NCBI GenBank assembly: GCA_963807065.1
Contig: CAWDZQ010000004.1
Span: 682,001 to 746,000, forward strand
Length of the DNA stretch: 64,000 nt
DNA from: CAWAND01 sp963807065
GTDB lineage: Bacteria > Chloroflexota > Anaerolineae > Anaerolineales > E44-bin32
Reading direction: 5' to 3'
Shown here: positions 27,846 through 36,366 of the stretch, one piece after another
Position numbering within the stretch: the stretch's first letter is position 1
Layout: each line of letters opens with the position of its first letter
Position numbers and translations under genes: made by a program
The notes under the pieces: model-generated
What the model was told of the DNA's origin: nothing
Databases searched by the model: none
Seen by the model: only the letters and a program-made list of their open reading frames with translations

Positions 27846-28451
27846 ATGCTGCACCACGAACTCGTCCTGCGAACGACCCCCGATCTGCCGATCCCAGCTG
27901 TTGACCCGGTCCTGTTGGAGGCCATCAGCCAACCCCGGCTGAGTTTGCTATGGGGCACCACCACGCCCACTCGCACCCTGCTGGCAGCCGTCACCATGCT
28001 CGCCGCCCGCGGTCAGGACGTGCGGGTCTTCGATGGCGGTAACCGCTTCGATGGCTACTTCGTGGCCCGGTTGGCCCGCCGCCTGACGCCCGATCTGCAG
28101 GCGGCGATGGGGCGTATCCGGCTGTCGCGGGCTTTCACCTGTTTCCAGTTGGCCGAACTCATCGAGAACGCCTTGGCCGAACCGTCGCCCCTGTTTGGTC
28201 TCGATTTTCTGGCCACCTTTTATGACGAGAGCGTCCCCTTGCGGGACAGCGAACGGCTGCTCTCGACCACTCTGGCGCATCTCAAGCGCCTGGCGGCCGT
28301 GGCGCCGGTGATCATTGGTGCGCAGGAGCCGCGCAGCCTGGTCAAGGACCGCTGGTCCTTGCTCGACCAGCTGCAGGCCGCCGCAGACGGCGCCTGGCTG
28401 CTCCGCCCACCCGAGTCCCAACCGCCCCTGCAACCTCGTCTGTTCACCTAG
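27846..28451 (+). CDS. RecA/Rad51-like protein lacking a Walker A motif
   Basis: A 201-aa protein. The start is ATG 27846 after GAGAGGAAC; upstream codons overlap the promoter. The pattern strand-loop-helix, then VRVFDGGNRFDGYFVARLARR, then LDFLATFYDESVPLRDSERLL, follows the RecA/Rad51/KaiC core (Walker B-like hydrophobic strand ending in Asp). Where GxxGxGKT is expected, the sequence is WGTTTPTRTLL (residues 36-46), without the invariant Lys or Gly pattern, so ATP hydrolysis is unlikely. In this it resembles ImuA-type accessory proteins. It is first in a three-gene cassette with a small helical protein and a PolB2-like polymerase. Confidence 0.72.
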   Translation: MLHHELVLRTTPDLPIPAVDPVLLEAISQPRLSLLWGTTTPTRTLLAAVTMLAARGQDVRVFDGGNRFDGYFVARLARRLTPDLQAAMGRIRLSRAFTCFQLAELIENALAEPSPLFGLDFLATFYDESVPLRDSERLLSTTLAHLKRLAAVAPVIIGAQEPRSLVKDRWSLLDQLQAAADGAWLLRPPESQPPLQPRLFT

Positions 28452-28504
28452 AAAGGCCGAACAATCTTGGCCGCCGTGCACGTGCTAGAAGCTAGGAGCC
28501 ACTC

Positions 28505-28819
28505 ATGGGCCGCACTCTCCCCTCCATTACACAAGCCTTCCTCCAGGAGCAGAGCTCGCTGGCGCGCTTTCGCCGCGCCTTGCGCCGGGAGGACCAACAC
28601 GCGTTGGATGATCTGCTGGCCGACGCCCGGCGCCACCTGGCGGCCGCCGCGTACGCCTCTCACCTGTTGCCGTTCGAGGTCATGCTGCTGGCCATGCTGG
28701 TCGAAGAACACAAGGCGGTCATTGACCTGCGGCGGCGCCTAGATGACCTGGAGGGAACGTCCGAAACGTTCGCCTCGCCCCGCCTGGCCTCCCCGGATGG
28801 CGACCGGCCTGGCGCCTGA
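28505..28819 (+). CDS. Small helical protein of the PolB2 cassette
   Basis: A 104-aa, predominantly helical protein. Recognisable features are FRRALRREDQHALDDLL, ARRHLAAAAYASHLLPFE and a C-terminal coiled helix (LVEEHKAVIDLRRRLDDLE), with a disordered tail. From memory this resembles short helical proteins encoded beside PolB2 in haloarchaea; I could not check this. Only two bases separate it from the polymerase start, so they are translated together. It probably serves as a protein-protein adaptor. Confidence 0.7.
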   Translation: MGRTLPSITQAFLQEQSSLARFRRALRREDQHALDDLLADARRHLAAAAYASHLLPFEVMLLAMLVEEHKAVIDLRRRLDDLEGTSETFASPRLASPDGDRPGA

Positions 28820-28821
28820 GC

Positions 28822-31197
28822 ATGCCCAGCTTCTACGGCTGGCTGTTCGACGCCTACCCGCAGGGGCGCGGCATGGCGGTCTGGTTTCTCGACAACGACG
28901 GTCACGCCCAGGTCTTGCTCGATCATTTCACCCCGGCCTTCTACGCCCGCGGCCCTCAAGGCGACCTGCACGACGTCTGCCGGATGCTGCGCGCTCAGCG
29001 CGCTCCGGTCCAACTGCGCCGGACCGAGCGGCGCGACTTGTTCCTCGATCAACAGGTGGAGGTGCTCGAGGTGGGCGTGCGCTACCCCGCCCAACTGCAG
29101 CGCCTGCAGCGCCAGGTGGCCGAATTCCGCCCCCATCTGACCTACTACGACGCCGACATCCCCCTCCCTCAGCGCTATGTCCTGGCCCGCGGGATCTTCC
29201 CGCTGGCCTACTGCCGGGTGGAGCACGCCGACGGCCGCCTCACCGCCGTCGAGGCGCTCAACTCCCCTTGGGACGCCGAATACCGCTTGCCGCCGCTGCG
29301 CGTGATGACCCTGCGCCTGGACGGCGAGCTGCGCAACCCGGCCCGGGGCTATCGCAGCGACCTGCTGATCGAGGTCGGAGGCCAGAACTACATCTTTAAG
29401 CGCAGCCAGGGGCGCCAACTCCTGCTCGGCGTGCGCCATCTGCTCGAGCAGCACGATCCCGATCTGCTGGTCAGCGCCTATGGCAACTCCTTCATCCTGC
29501 CGCGCCTGATCGAGCTCTCCCGCCACTACGGACTCCCCTTGCCGCTCAACCGGGATCGCGGCCAGGCGGTCGGCCACAAACGCGCACATTCTTACTTCTC
29601 CTACGGCAAGGTGATCTTCCGCGACGAACAGCACACCCTGTTCGGCCGCTGGCACATCGACCGTCAGAATGCCTTCCTGGCCGACGACTACGGGCTGGAC
29701 GGCAACCTGGAGATCGCCCGCCTGACCGGGCTGCCGGTGCAGACCGTGGCCCGCGTCTCCACCGGCACCGGCATCAGCGCCATGCAGGTCGCCACGGCGC
29801 TCCGCCGCGGCGTGCTCGTCCCTTGGCAGAAACGCCAGCCGGAGGCCCTCAAGTCCGGGCTCGATCTGTTCGCCGCCGACAAGGGCGGCCTGGTCTACAC
29901 CCCCATCGCCGGCCTGCACGAGCACGTGGCCGAGTTGGATTTCACCGCCATGTACCCCAGCCTGATGGTGCACTTCAATTTGTCACCCGAGACCGTCAAG
30001 GCCGAGTGTTGCCCGGGCGTGCCGGTGCCCGAATTGGGCACCCCCGTCTGCAACCATCGCCAGGGCCTGGTGCCGGAGACGCTGGCGCCGCTGCTCGAGA
30101 AACGCGCCCGCTACAAGGCGCTCATACGCGCCCTGCCCGAAGACGACCCGCGCCGCGAGGTCTACCGCCGCCGCTACTCGGCCCACAAATGGCTCCTGGT
30201 GACCTGCTTTGGCTATCTAGGCTACAAAAATGCCCGCTTCGGCCGTATCGAAGCCCATGAGGCGGTCACAGCCTACGGTCGCGAGGTGCTGCTGCAGGCC
30301 AAAGAAATCGTCGAAGCGCGCGGCTACCGCGTGCTGCACCTGTACGTCGACGGCCTGTGGATTCACAAGCCCGGCGCCCGCGGCCGCCCGGATTACGAAG
30401 GGCTGCTGGAGGTCATCAAAGACCAGACCGGCCTGCCGATCGAGCTGGAGGGCGTCTACCGCTGGTTGGCTTTCCTGCCCTCTCGGACGGAACCCCGCGT
30501 GGCGGTCGCCAACCGATATTTCGGCGCTTTTCAGGACGGGTCGCTCAAGGTCCGCGGCATTGAAGCTCGGCGCCATGACACGCCGGCTTTCATTAAAGAC
30601 ACCCAGCTCCACATCCTCGAGATCCTGGCCGACGGCCGGGACGCCGACGGCTTCCGGGCGCTCCTCCCGGCCGCCGTCGCCTATGCCGCCGAACGGCTGC
30701 GGTGCCTGCGCGCCGGCCAGGCGCCGGCCAAGAGCCTGGTGGTCCAGCAGCGCCTGTCGCGCGAGCCGGAGGAATTCAGAGTGCGCACGGCGGCCGCCCG
30801 CGCCGTCCAGCAGCTGCTGCGCGCCGGGGTCCCCCTCAGCGCCGGCGAGCAACTGCGCTTCCTGTACGTGCCTGGGCCGGAAAAGGTGCGCGCCTGGGAC
30901 CTGGTCGATCGGGCGATGACCTACGACGTCGAAGCTTATACCGAGCTGTTCCTGCGCGCCGTCGAGTCGCTGCTGTCCGTGGCCCGCGTCGACCGCTCGA
31001 TGCTGGAAAACTGGCTCCTGGCTGGCGCCGGGTACTGGGGGCCGCCCGGCGTGCTGCCTCCGCCCGGCGCCGATCCGCGCACACCCTTACTGGCCACCCG
31101 GCGGCGCCGGCGAAGCGCCGCGGCAGAGCCCGCCCCAATGCCGGCCGCAGTCCCCCAAGATCGTTACGCTGAACATTGGGGCCGCCGCTTCTCCTGA
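28822..31197 (+). CDS. Family B DNA polymerase paralogue, PolB2-like, with altered catalytic motifs
   Basis: A 791-aa protein with the B-family layout. An N-terminal domain leads into an exonuclease-like domain with a DxE-like LRLDGEL (167-169) but AYGNSFILPRL where FD is expected. Polymerase motif A is LDFTAMYPSLM (372-382). Motif B region is HKWLLVTCFGYLGY (455-468). Motif C is LYVDGLWI, so the second Asp of YxDTDS is replaced by Leu 512. This combination matches the archaeal PolB2/Dpo2 group, long considered inactivated and linked to lesion tolerance. The C-terminus is Arg/Pro-rich and ends in RYAEHWGRRFS. It is last in the cassette and may be SOS-controlled. Confidence 0.85.
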   Translation: MPSFYGWLFDAYPQGRGMAVWFLDNDGHAQVLLDHFTPAFYARGPQGDLHDVCRMLRAQRAPVQLRRTERRDLFLDQQVEVLEVGVRYPAQLQRLQRQVAEFRPHLTYYDADIPLPQRYVLARGIFPLAYCRVEHADGRLTAVEALNSPWDAEYRLPPLRVMTLRLDGELRNPARGYRSDLLIEVGGQNYIFKRSQGRQLLLGVRHLLEQHDPDLLVSAYGNSFILPRLIELSRHYGLPLPLNRDRGQAVGHKRAHSYFSYGKVIFRDEQHTLFGRWHIDRQNAFLADDYGLDGNLEIARLTGLPVQTVARVSTGTGISAMQVATALRRGVLVPWQKRQPEALKSGLDLFAADKGGLVYTPIAGLHEHVAELDFTAMYPSLMVHFNLSPETVKAECCPGVPVPELGTPVCNHRQGLVPETLAPLLEKRARYKALIRALPEDDPRREVYRRRYSAHKWLLVTCFGYLGYKNARFGRIEAHEAVTAYGREVLLQAKEIVEARGYRVLHLYVDGLWIHKPGARGRPDYEGLLEVIKDQTGLPIELEGVYRWLAFLPSRTEPRVAVANRYFGAFQDGSLKVRGIEARRHDTPAFIKDTQLHILEILADGRDADGFRALLPAAVAYAAERLRCLRAGQAPAKSLVVQQRLSREPEEFRVRTAAARAVQQLLRAGVPLSAGEQLRFLYVPGPEKVRAWDLVDRAMTYDVEAYTELFLRAVESLLSVARVDRSMLENWLLAGAGYWGPPGVLPPPGADPRTPLLATRRRRRSAAAEPAPMPAAVPQDRYAEHWGRRFS

Positions 31198-31353
31198 CAA
31201 CGGTTCGACTTGATCCGCGCTGAAAGAGGTTAGAATCCTCTGGGGCCGCCGACCATCACGGCGGGGGCCAATCCCCGAAAGTCTGCGCACAAGCGTCCGC
31301 CCCTTTCCTTCAAGATCATCGCCCGTCACCGTAACCCACGAGGTCGAATAACC

Positions 31354-33342
31354 ATGCCATCCACCCCGTCCGCCTTTGTAATCGTCACCGTCTTGCTTCT
31401 GGCGGGCTGCCAGGCGCCTGCGCCATTGACCCCGTCCCCCAGCCCAACTACTGCGCCACCGAGCATCGCACCCAGCCCTGCTCTAAACCCCACACAAGCC
31501 AGCACGTCAAGCGGAACGTCGATCCGCTTGACTCCGGAAAGCGGCCCGCCCGGGACCGCGATACAGATCGAAGGCTACCTGCCCGGCGGGCCGAGCGCCG
31601 CCGACGCTGAAGGTAACCCGTCCCTTCAGCACACCACCGTCTGCTGGGACGGCTGCCTGACCGGGTTTACGGCCGTGGACGTCCCCGTCCAATGGTCCGC
31701 CAACGAAGCCGGCCGCTTCACCATCGGCTTCAGCGCACCCAGCGTGCCCTGGCTGGGCCCACAGGGGCCTCGCCCTGTTCAGGATGGAGATTTCGCCGTG
31801 GGCGTGCAGTGCCTGGGACCGCTCGTGCCGGGATGCGCCGCGCAGGAGGCACAGGCCGCGGCCACCTTTCGGGTGACCGGCTCGCAGCCCTCGCGATGCG
31901 GCCAGGGACAACCATGTGCTGAATTGACATTGACTCCCGGCCAAGCGCAGCCGGGGGACGCAGTGGAAGTATCGGGCTGGGCACCCCTGATCGAAACCAT
32001 CAGCGGCCAGCCCTTTGGCTACACCATCGCCCTCCAGACGGGCGGACCCGACTCCCAGGCCGTGCCGATGGGTCAGGTGACACAGCAGGTCAACGGGGAA
32101 CTCAGCGGGAGCTTTACCGTGCCGCAAACAGTTCCCGGCGCGGGCGTCCTCTCGCCTGGGAGCTATGACGTCGAACTTCAGGCAACAACGCCCCAGACCA
32201 CCGTCGTCGGGCAAGGCGGGCCAACAATCGCCAGTGCCAGCCTGAGGTTGGGCGCATCCGTGGCTTGGGGTTCGCTCAGCGCCGGCTCGCCCGTCTGGAT
32301 GGCCCCGACCGCCGATCTGGTCACCCCCTCGATCACCGTCGACCCGGCGGATCCCACGCGCCTGGCCTATTGCGCTCCGAGCGTCATCCGGCTATCGAAC
32401 GATTCGGGACAGTCCTGGCGCGAGGTCCCCATCGCCGGTGCCGTAGACGCCGTCGATAAGATCGGCTTTGAGGTGATGTCAGGCGGGGCCACCGGTAGCA
32501 CGCCGCAGTGCATCTCCGTCGCGCTCGATGCCGACCATCCCGACAGCCTGTTCGCCGTGTTCGGCACGGCAGAACGGCAAATGGGGGCGCCCCCCGAGTT
32601 CTTCAAGGGCCTGATCACCACCGACGGCGGCGCCAACTGGCGGATCGTGCCCTCCCCCGGACCAGCCTACGATTTTCCATTCGGTGGATTCGCCAGCCTG
32701 CCCGGAGGTCAAGTTGAAGCCCTGTTCAACACCACCGGAGACGGCAACTCGGTGCCTCAGGTGGAAGCCACCGGCGATGGTGGTTCGAATTGGCAGCTCC
32801 GAGTGATGGCCTGCCCCAGCGCCCAACCCTGCCTTCGGTGGGGACCCGCCCCGGGCTCCATCAGCGGCATGGGCGCCGCGCGCCCGCAGACCCTGCTGGT
32901 GTCGGCCAACGCCGGCCACAGCTGGTCCGCCAACGGGATCACGCTCGATCTCCACGCCGGCGTGGCCGGAACAGTCGCCGGGTTTGACGCTGGACGCGCA
33001 CTGGTCGTGGCCGGCCAAGGGACCTTCCCCGCGCAGTGGTCCAGCGACGGCGGCCTGACGTGGGAACCCCTGGCTCTGCCCACTCTCGGCGGCGCCCCGG
33101 ACGCCCCGGGAAACTATCCCGCACTCCAGATCCTGCCCAATGGATCGCTGATCGCTTTGTCCGACACCGCCGGGTGGATCCTCCTGCCTCCGGGCGCGAG
33201 CTCATGGTGTTCCCCAGCCCCGGGTACTCTGCCTGGCACAGCCGTCAGGTTCGCCTTCGCTGCCGGCCAGATTTGGTGGCTGGACCCCGGTACGGGTGAA
33301 CCCCGGCACACATCCCTGGCGTCAACCACCTGTTCTCCATGA
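31354..33342 (+). CDS. Large lipoprotein with BNR/Asp-box propeller
   Basis: A 662-aa protein. Signal peptide with lipobox LLLAGC (Cys 19), then a long Pro/Ser/Thr linker. An Ig-like part starts with LTPESGPPGTAIQIEGY, and a second similar module with LTLTPGQAQPGDAVEVSGW. The C-terminal half has repeated Asp boxes (SNDSGQSW, TTDGGANW, GDGGSNW, SDGGLTW), typical of sialidase-like or photosynthesis-factor-like propellers. The function is unknown; binding or sensing outside the cell is plausible. The 150-bp upstream gap has a TAGAAT box but no clear -35. Confidence 0.75.
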   Translation: MPSTPSAFVIVTVLLLAGCQAPAPLTPSPSPTTAPPSIAPSPALNPTQASTSSGTSIRLTPESGPPGTAIQIEGYLPGGPSAADAEGNPSLQHTTVCWDGCLTGFTAVDVPVQWSANEAGRFTIGFSAPSVPWLGPQGPRPVQDGDFAVGVQCLGPLVPGCAAQEAQAAATFRVTGSQPSRCGQGQPCAELTLTPGQAQPGDAVEVSGWAPLIETISGQPFGYTIALQTGGPDSQAVPMGQVTQQVNGELSGSFTVPQTVPGAGVLSPGSYDVELQATTPQTTVVGQGGPTIASASLRLGASVAWGSLSAGSPVWMAPTADLVTPSITVDPADPTRLAYCAPSVIRLSNDSGQSWREVPIAGAVDAVDKIGFEVMSGGATGSTPQCISVALDADHPDSLFAVFGTAERQMGAPPEFFKGLITTDGGANWRIVPSPGPAYDFPFGGFASLPGGQVEALFNTTGDGNSVPQVEATGDGGSNWQLRVMACPSAQPCLRWGPAPGSISGMGAARPQTLLVSANAGHSWSANGITLDLHAGVAGTVAGFDAGRALVVAGQGTFPAQWSSDGGLTWEPLALPTLGGAPDAPGNYPALQILPNGSLIALSDTAGWILLPPGASSWCSPAPGTLPGTAVRFAFAAGQIWWLDPGTGEPRHTSLASTTCSP

Positions 33343-33492
33343 AGAACAGCGCCGACCGGAGTCCCGTTGTGTTGTTCCCGGCGCAGGCAGCGCCACGCCG
33401 ATCGCGTCTATACTGGCCTGCCGTATCGCGCCCCCCATCCGGGCTTCATCACGGCAGGGCACGCGGCGATCACGAACCAGGAGGAAGATGAG

Positions 33493-34215
33493 ATGAACCC
33501 ATCCTTCGGGTCAAGCTTAACCAGACCAATGAGCGCCGTGGCCCGCCAGGAAGCGGTGGCGAGCGTCATGCGCCAGGTGTATCTGTGGATGGCTGCCGGA
33601 TTGTTGGTGACGGCAGGCCTGGCCTGGGCCGTCGCCAGTTTGTCGATCCCGCTTGTCTTCGCCCAGCAGCCGATTCTCTTTTATGCGGTCTTGATCGTGG
33701 AATTCATCCTGGTCATCGCCCTCACGGCGGGCATCAATCGGTTCTCGACCACGGCCGGGCTGGCGCTTTTCTTCGCTTACGCCGCATTGAATGGCGTCAC
33801 CCTATCGCTGATCTTCTTGATCCTCACCGCCAGCAGCATTGCCTCCACTTTCGCGGTGACCGCGGGCCTGTTCGCCATCATGAGCATATTGGCCTACACA
33901 ACCGGGCTCGACCTCACCCGCTACAGGAGCCTGTTTCTGATGGGCCTGGTGGGGTTCGTCTTGGGCTCGGTGATCAACGTTTTCTTCGCCAACAGCATCC
34001 TGTTCTGGGTCTTGACGCACGCCGGGATCGCCCTGTTCCTCGGCCTGACCGCCTACGACACCCAACACATACGACGTCAGGCCGAGGCCGTCATCACTGG
34101 GACCCAAGAGGCATCACTCCAAAAGCTGGGAGTTCTAGGCGCGCTCAGACTGTATCTCGATTTCATCAACCTGTTCCTGCTCATTTTGCGTCTGGTCGGG
34201 CGGCGAAGTCGCTAG
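33493..34215 (+). CDS. Bax inhibitor-1 / YccA family membrane protein
   Basis: A 240-aa protein with about seven membrane helices of the BI-1/TMBIM family, implicated in Ca2+ leak and membrane proteostasis. The start is ATG 33493, preceded by AGGAGG; a longer frame upstream is not protein-like. Family features: N-terminal polar segment then RQVYLWMAAGLLVTAGLAW, the mid-chain NGVTLSLIFLI, and the C-terminal ALRLYLDFINLFLLILRLVGRR with the typical Asp in the last helix. Confidence 0.9.
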   Translation: MNPSFGSSLTRPMSAVARQEAVASVMRQVYLWMAAGLLVTAGLAWAVASLSIPLVFAQQPILFYAVLIVEFILVIALTAGINRFSTTAGLALFFAYAALNGVTLSLIFLILTASSIASTFAVTAGLFAIMSILAYTTGLDLTRYRSLFLMGLVGFVLGSVINVFFANSILFWVLTHAGIALFLGLTAYDTQHIRRQAEAVITGTQEASLQKLGVLGALRLYLDFINLFLLILRLVGRRSR

Positions 34216-34260
34216 GCATCCCGCGCCGTTATCGGATCGCCAAAGTTGGGGGCACCAAAT

Positions 34261-34290
34261 TTGACGCTCTTGCGTAACTCATGGTATGAT
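34261..34290 (+). promoter_or_regulatory. Promoter of the infC-rpmI-rplT operon
   Basis: TTGACG (34261-34266), 18-bp spacer, TATGAT (34285-34290). Transcription would start near 34297 and leave a leader of about 60 nt before infC. Confidence 0.65.
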
Positions 34291-34355
34291 CGCTCCATCA
34301 GCCGGCCGCTCGCACCTTCGGGGCGGCCTGCATGCACTGTCGGAAGGAGTGGAAC

Positions 34356-34871
34356 ATAAGCGCATCAGAATTCCGCATCAATGACGGCATCCGCGTTAGG
34401 GAAGTACGCCTGGTCGACGCCGACGGCGAAAACGTTGGCGTCGTGCCGATAGATGATGCTCTCAGCCGCGCACAACTCGCAGGGCTCGACCTGGTAGAGG
34501 TTGCCCCCAACAGTGATCCGCCGGTATGCCGGATTCTCGACTACGGCAAGTTCATGTACGAGCGCGCCAAGAAGGAGCGCGAGGCGCGCAAGTCGCAAAC
34601 CAAGGTTGAGATCAAGGAGATTCGCTTTCGACCCAAGACCTCCGACCATCACAAGTCCTTCAAGGTCAAGAACGCCAGAAGGTGGCTGGGCGAAGGCAAG
34701 AAGGTGCGCGTTCGAATACAATTCCGGGGGCGAGAACTCGATTATCCCGAGATCGCCCTGAACGACTTGAAGAGCATCGCCGAGGAGCTCGCCGATGTCA
34801 GCATTATCGAGCAAGCGCCCAGCATGGAAGGGCGCACGATGCTGATGGTCTTGGCACCCAAATCCGCCTGA
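34356..34871 (+). CDS. infC: Translation initiation factor IF-3 with apparent AUA start
   Basis: A 171-aa protein, normal length for IF-3. It begins SASEFRINDGIRVREVRLVD, followed by VEVAPNSDPPVCRILDYGKF at the end of the N-domain, the linker YERAKKEREARKSQ, and the C-domain KEIRFRPKTSDHHKSFKV. Start choice: GGAAGGAG (34342-34349) lies 6 bases before an ATA codon at 34356. The only upstream in-frame ATG (34332) is 5' of that ribosome-binding site. infC is known for rare start codons that allow IF-3 to repress its own translation, so AUA is likely. First gene of the operon with L35 and L20. Confidence 0.93.
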   Translation: MSASEFRINDGIRVREVRLVDADGENVGVVPIDDALSRAQLAGLDLVEVAPNSDPPVCRILDYGKFMYERAKKEREARKSQTKVEIKEIRFRPKTSDHHKSFKVKNARRWLGEGKKVRVRIQFRGRELDYPEIALNDLKSIAEELADVSIIEQAPSMEGRTMLMVLAPKSA

Positions 34872-34955
34872 TTCTTGACAACTCTCGGTTACAATTTGGT
34901 GCTGTCCGCCGCGGACCCAACATCGTCCGCGGCGCTGTGTGAAAGGAAGTCATAT

Positions 34956-35228
34956 ATGCCCAGGAAGAAGACCAAGACGGGCAAGTTCAAGCTCAAAACT
35001 CATAAGGCCACCTCCAAGCGCTTCCGTATGACCGGCTCGGGCAAACTGGTGCGCACCAAGGGTGGTCAGAGCCACTTGCGCCGGCGGACCCCTAAACGGA
35101 GCAAGCGGATGTTCACTAAGATGCATCCCGTGAAGGGATCCAAGATACGCAAGCGCGTCCGTCGGCTGGCCCCCTATTTGAGCAAGTACCGCGCCAATCC
35201 CAACGCCCGCACGGGTCAGTCCTCCTGA
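34956..35228 (+). CDS. rpmI: Ribosomal protein L35 (bL35)
   Basis: A 90-aa, very basic protein of the large subunit. The start is ATG 34956 after AAAGGAAG. The conserved core KTHKATSKRFRMTGSGKLVR and the later RRRTPKRSKRMF are typical. It is about 25 residues longer than usual, with a basic C-terminal extension (KYRANPNARTGQSS). It lies between infC and rplT, the standard order. Confidence 0.96.
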   Translation: MPRKKTKTGKFKLKTHKATSKRFRMTGSGKLVRTKGGQSHLRRRTPKRSKRMFTKMHPVKGSKIRKRVRRLAPYLSKYRANPNARTGQSS

Positions 35229-35315
35229 CTCCGGGGCTCTAGCGTGGCTGTTGCGCGCATGCAACAGGCGTCGAAGTTGGGCGCCGGCGCACAGCGGGCC
35301 ACAGGAGAGTAGAAC

Positions 35316-35663
35316 GTGCCCAGAACCAAGGGCGGCATCGTCACCCGCCGTCATCACAAGAAGATACTGAAGGGCAACAAAGGCTATTACGGATCCCGCA
35401 GCAAGCTCTTCCGCCGGGCCAACGAGGCCATGCTCAAGAGCCTATGGTATGCCTACCGTGATCGCCGCACCCGACGGCGCGATCTACGTAGCCTGTGGAT
35501 CGCTCGTATCAACGCCGCTGCCCGCATCAATGGGACGACCTACAGCCGGCTAATCCATGGGATGCGCCAGAAGGACGTGCAGCTCAACCGCAAGATGCTG
35601 GCTGAGTTGGCGGTGCGCAATCCCGACGCCTTCAAAGCCGTCGTCGAGTCCGTCGCCGGCTGA
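35316..35663 (+). CDS. rplT: Ribosomal protein L20 (bL20)
   Basis: A 115-aa assembly protein of the large ribosomal subunit. The start is GTG 35316 with AGGAGA before it. Conserved: RRHHKKILKGNKGYYGSRS, YAYRDRRTRRRDLRSLWI, ARINGTTYSRLIHGM and the C-terminal NRKMLAELAVRNPDAF. A strong terminator follows directly, closing the operon. Confidence 0.97.
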   Translation: MPRTKGGIVTRRHHKKILKGNKGYYGSRSKLFRRANEAMLKSLWYAYRDRRTRRRDLRSLWIARINAAARINGTTYSRLIHGMRQKDVQLNRKMLAELAVRNPDAFKAVVESVAG

Positions 35664-35682
35664 GCTCATCATTGACCGGCCA

Positions 35683-35712
35683 AAGGGACGCCATGGGCGT
35701 CCCTTTTCTTTT
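35683..35712 (+). terminator. Intrinsic terminator of infC-rpmI-rplT
   Basis: A 10-bp perfect stem, AAGGGACGCC (35683-35692) and GGCGTCCCTT (35696-35705), with a 3-base loop, followed by TTTTCTTTT on the plus strand. Confidence 0.92.
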
Positions 35713-35784
35713 ACGGCCGGGTTGCGGTGCCGATGATACAATCGGGCCGGACACCCTGATTTCATCTTGGAGCCTTCCCCTGGC

Positions 35785-36366
35785 ATGTCCGAATTGATCG
35801 CCCAGGCCCAACCAATTGCCGGTGTGAGCCTGAGCCTGATCCACGGTGACCTTACGCTTGAACCGGTGGATGCGGTCGTGAACGCGGCCAACAGCCAGTT
35901 GGCCCATGGCGGCGGTGTGGCGGCTGCCATCGTTCGCCGCGGGGGATCCGGCATCCAGCAGGAAAGCCGGGATTGGGTGTCCGAGCATGGGCCCGCCTCC
36001 CACGACCATCCTGCGCTGACCAGCGGAGGTGATCTGGCTGCCCGATACGTCATCCACGCTGTTGGCCCCCGATGGGGAGAGGGCGAAGAGGAGCGCAAAT
36101 TGCATTCGGCCGTGACCTCCAGCCTGGCCTTGGCGGACCAAACCGGCCTCGTCAGTCTGGCCATGCCGGCGATTTCCACCGGGATCTTTGGCTTCCCGAA
36201 GGATCTGGGCGCACAAGTCATCCTTGACTCGATCGCAGAGTACTTCGCCGACCACGCCGGCAGTGGCATCAAGGACGTGCGCGTAGTCCTAATTGACCAA
36301 CAGAACGTGGACATCTTCACCGCCGCCTTTGCGGAGCGATGGCCGAATCCGGCCGAGTACGCATGA
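35785..36366 (+). CDS. Macro-domain protein (ADP-ribose/OAADPr hydrolase family)
   Basis: A 193-aa cytosolic protein. Macro-fold hallmarks: IHGDLTLEPVDAVVNAANSQLAHGGGVA (Asn and GGGVA loop bind ADP-ribose), YVIHAVGPRWGEG, and the phosphate loop MPAISTGIFGFPKD. It probably removes or binds ADP-ribose, or hydrolyses O-acetyl-ADP-ribose. The start is ATG 35785; a TTG six codons upstream is possible but weaker. Its TGA overlaps the ATG of the SpoU methyltransferase (ATGA), so the two are coupled. Confidence 0.9.
   Translation: MSELIAQAQPIAGVSLSLIHGDLTLEPVDAVVNAANSQLAHGGGVAAAIVRRGGSGIQQESRDWVSEHGPASHDHPALTSGGDLAARYVIHAVGPRWGEGEEERKLHSAVTSSLALADQTGLVSLAMPAISTGIFGFPKDLGAQVILDSIAEYFADHAGSGIKDVRVVLIDQQNVDIFTAAFAERWPNPAEYA

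Noticed and set aside
28660..29973. 437-codon open frame on the minus strand
   Set aside because: Antisense to the polymerase gene with its recognisable motifs.
34332..34334. ATG at 34332 as the infC start
   Set aside because: It lies upstream of the only good ribosome-binding site, which points to the ATA at 34356.
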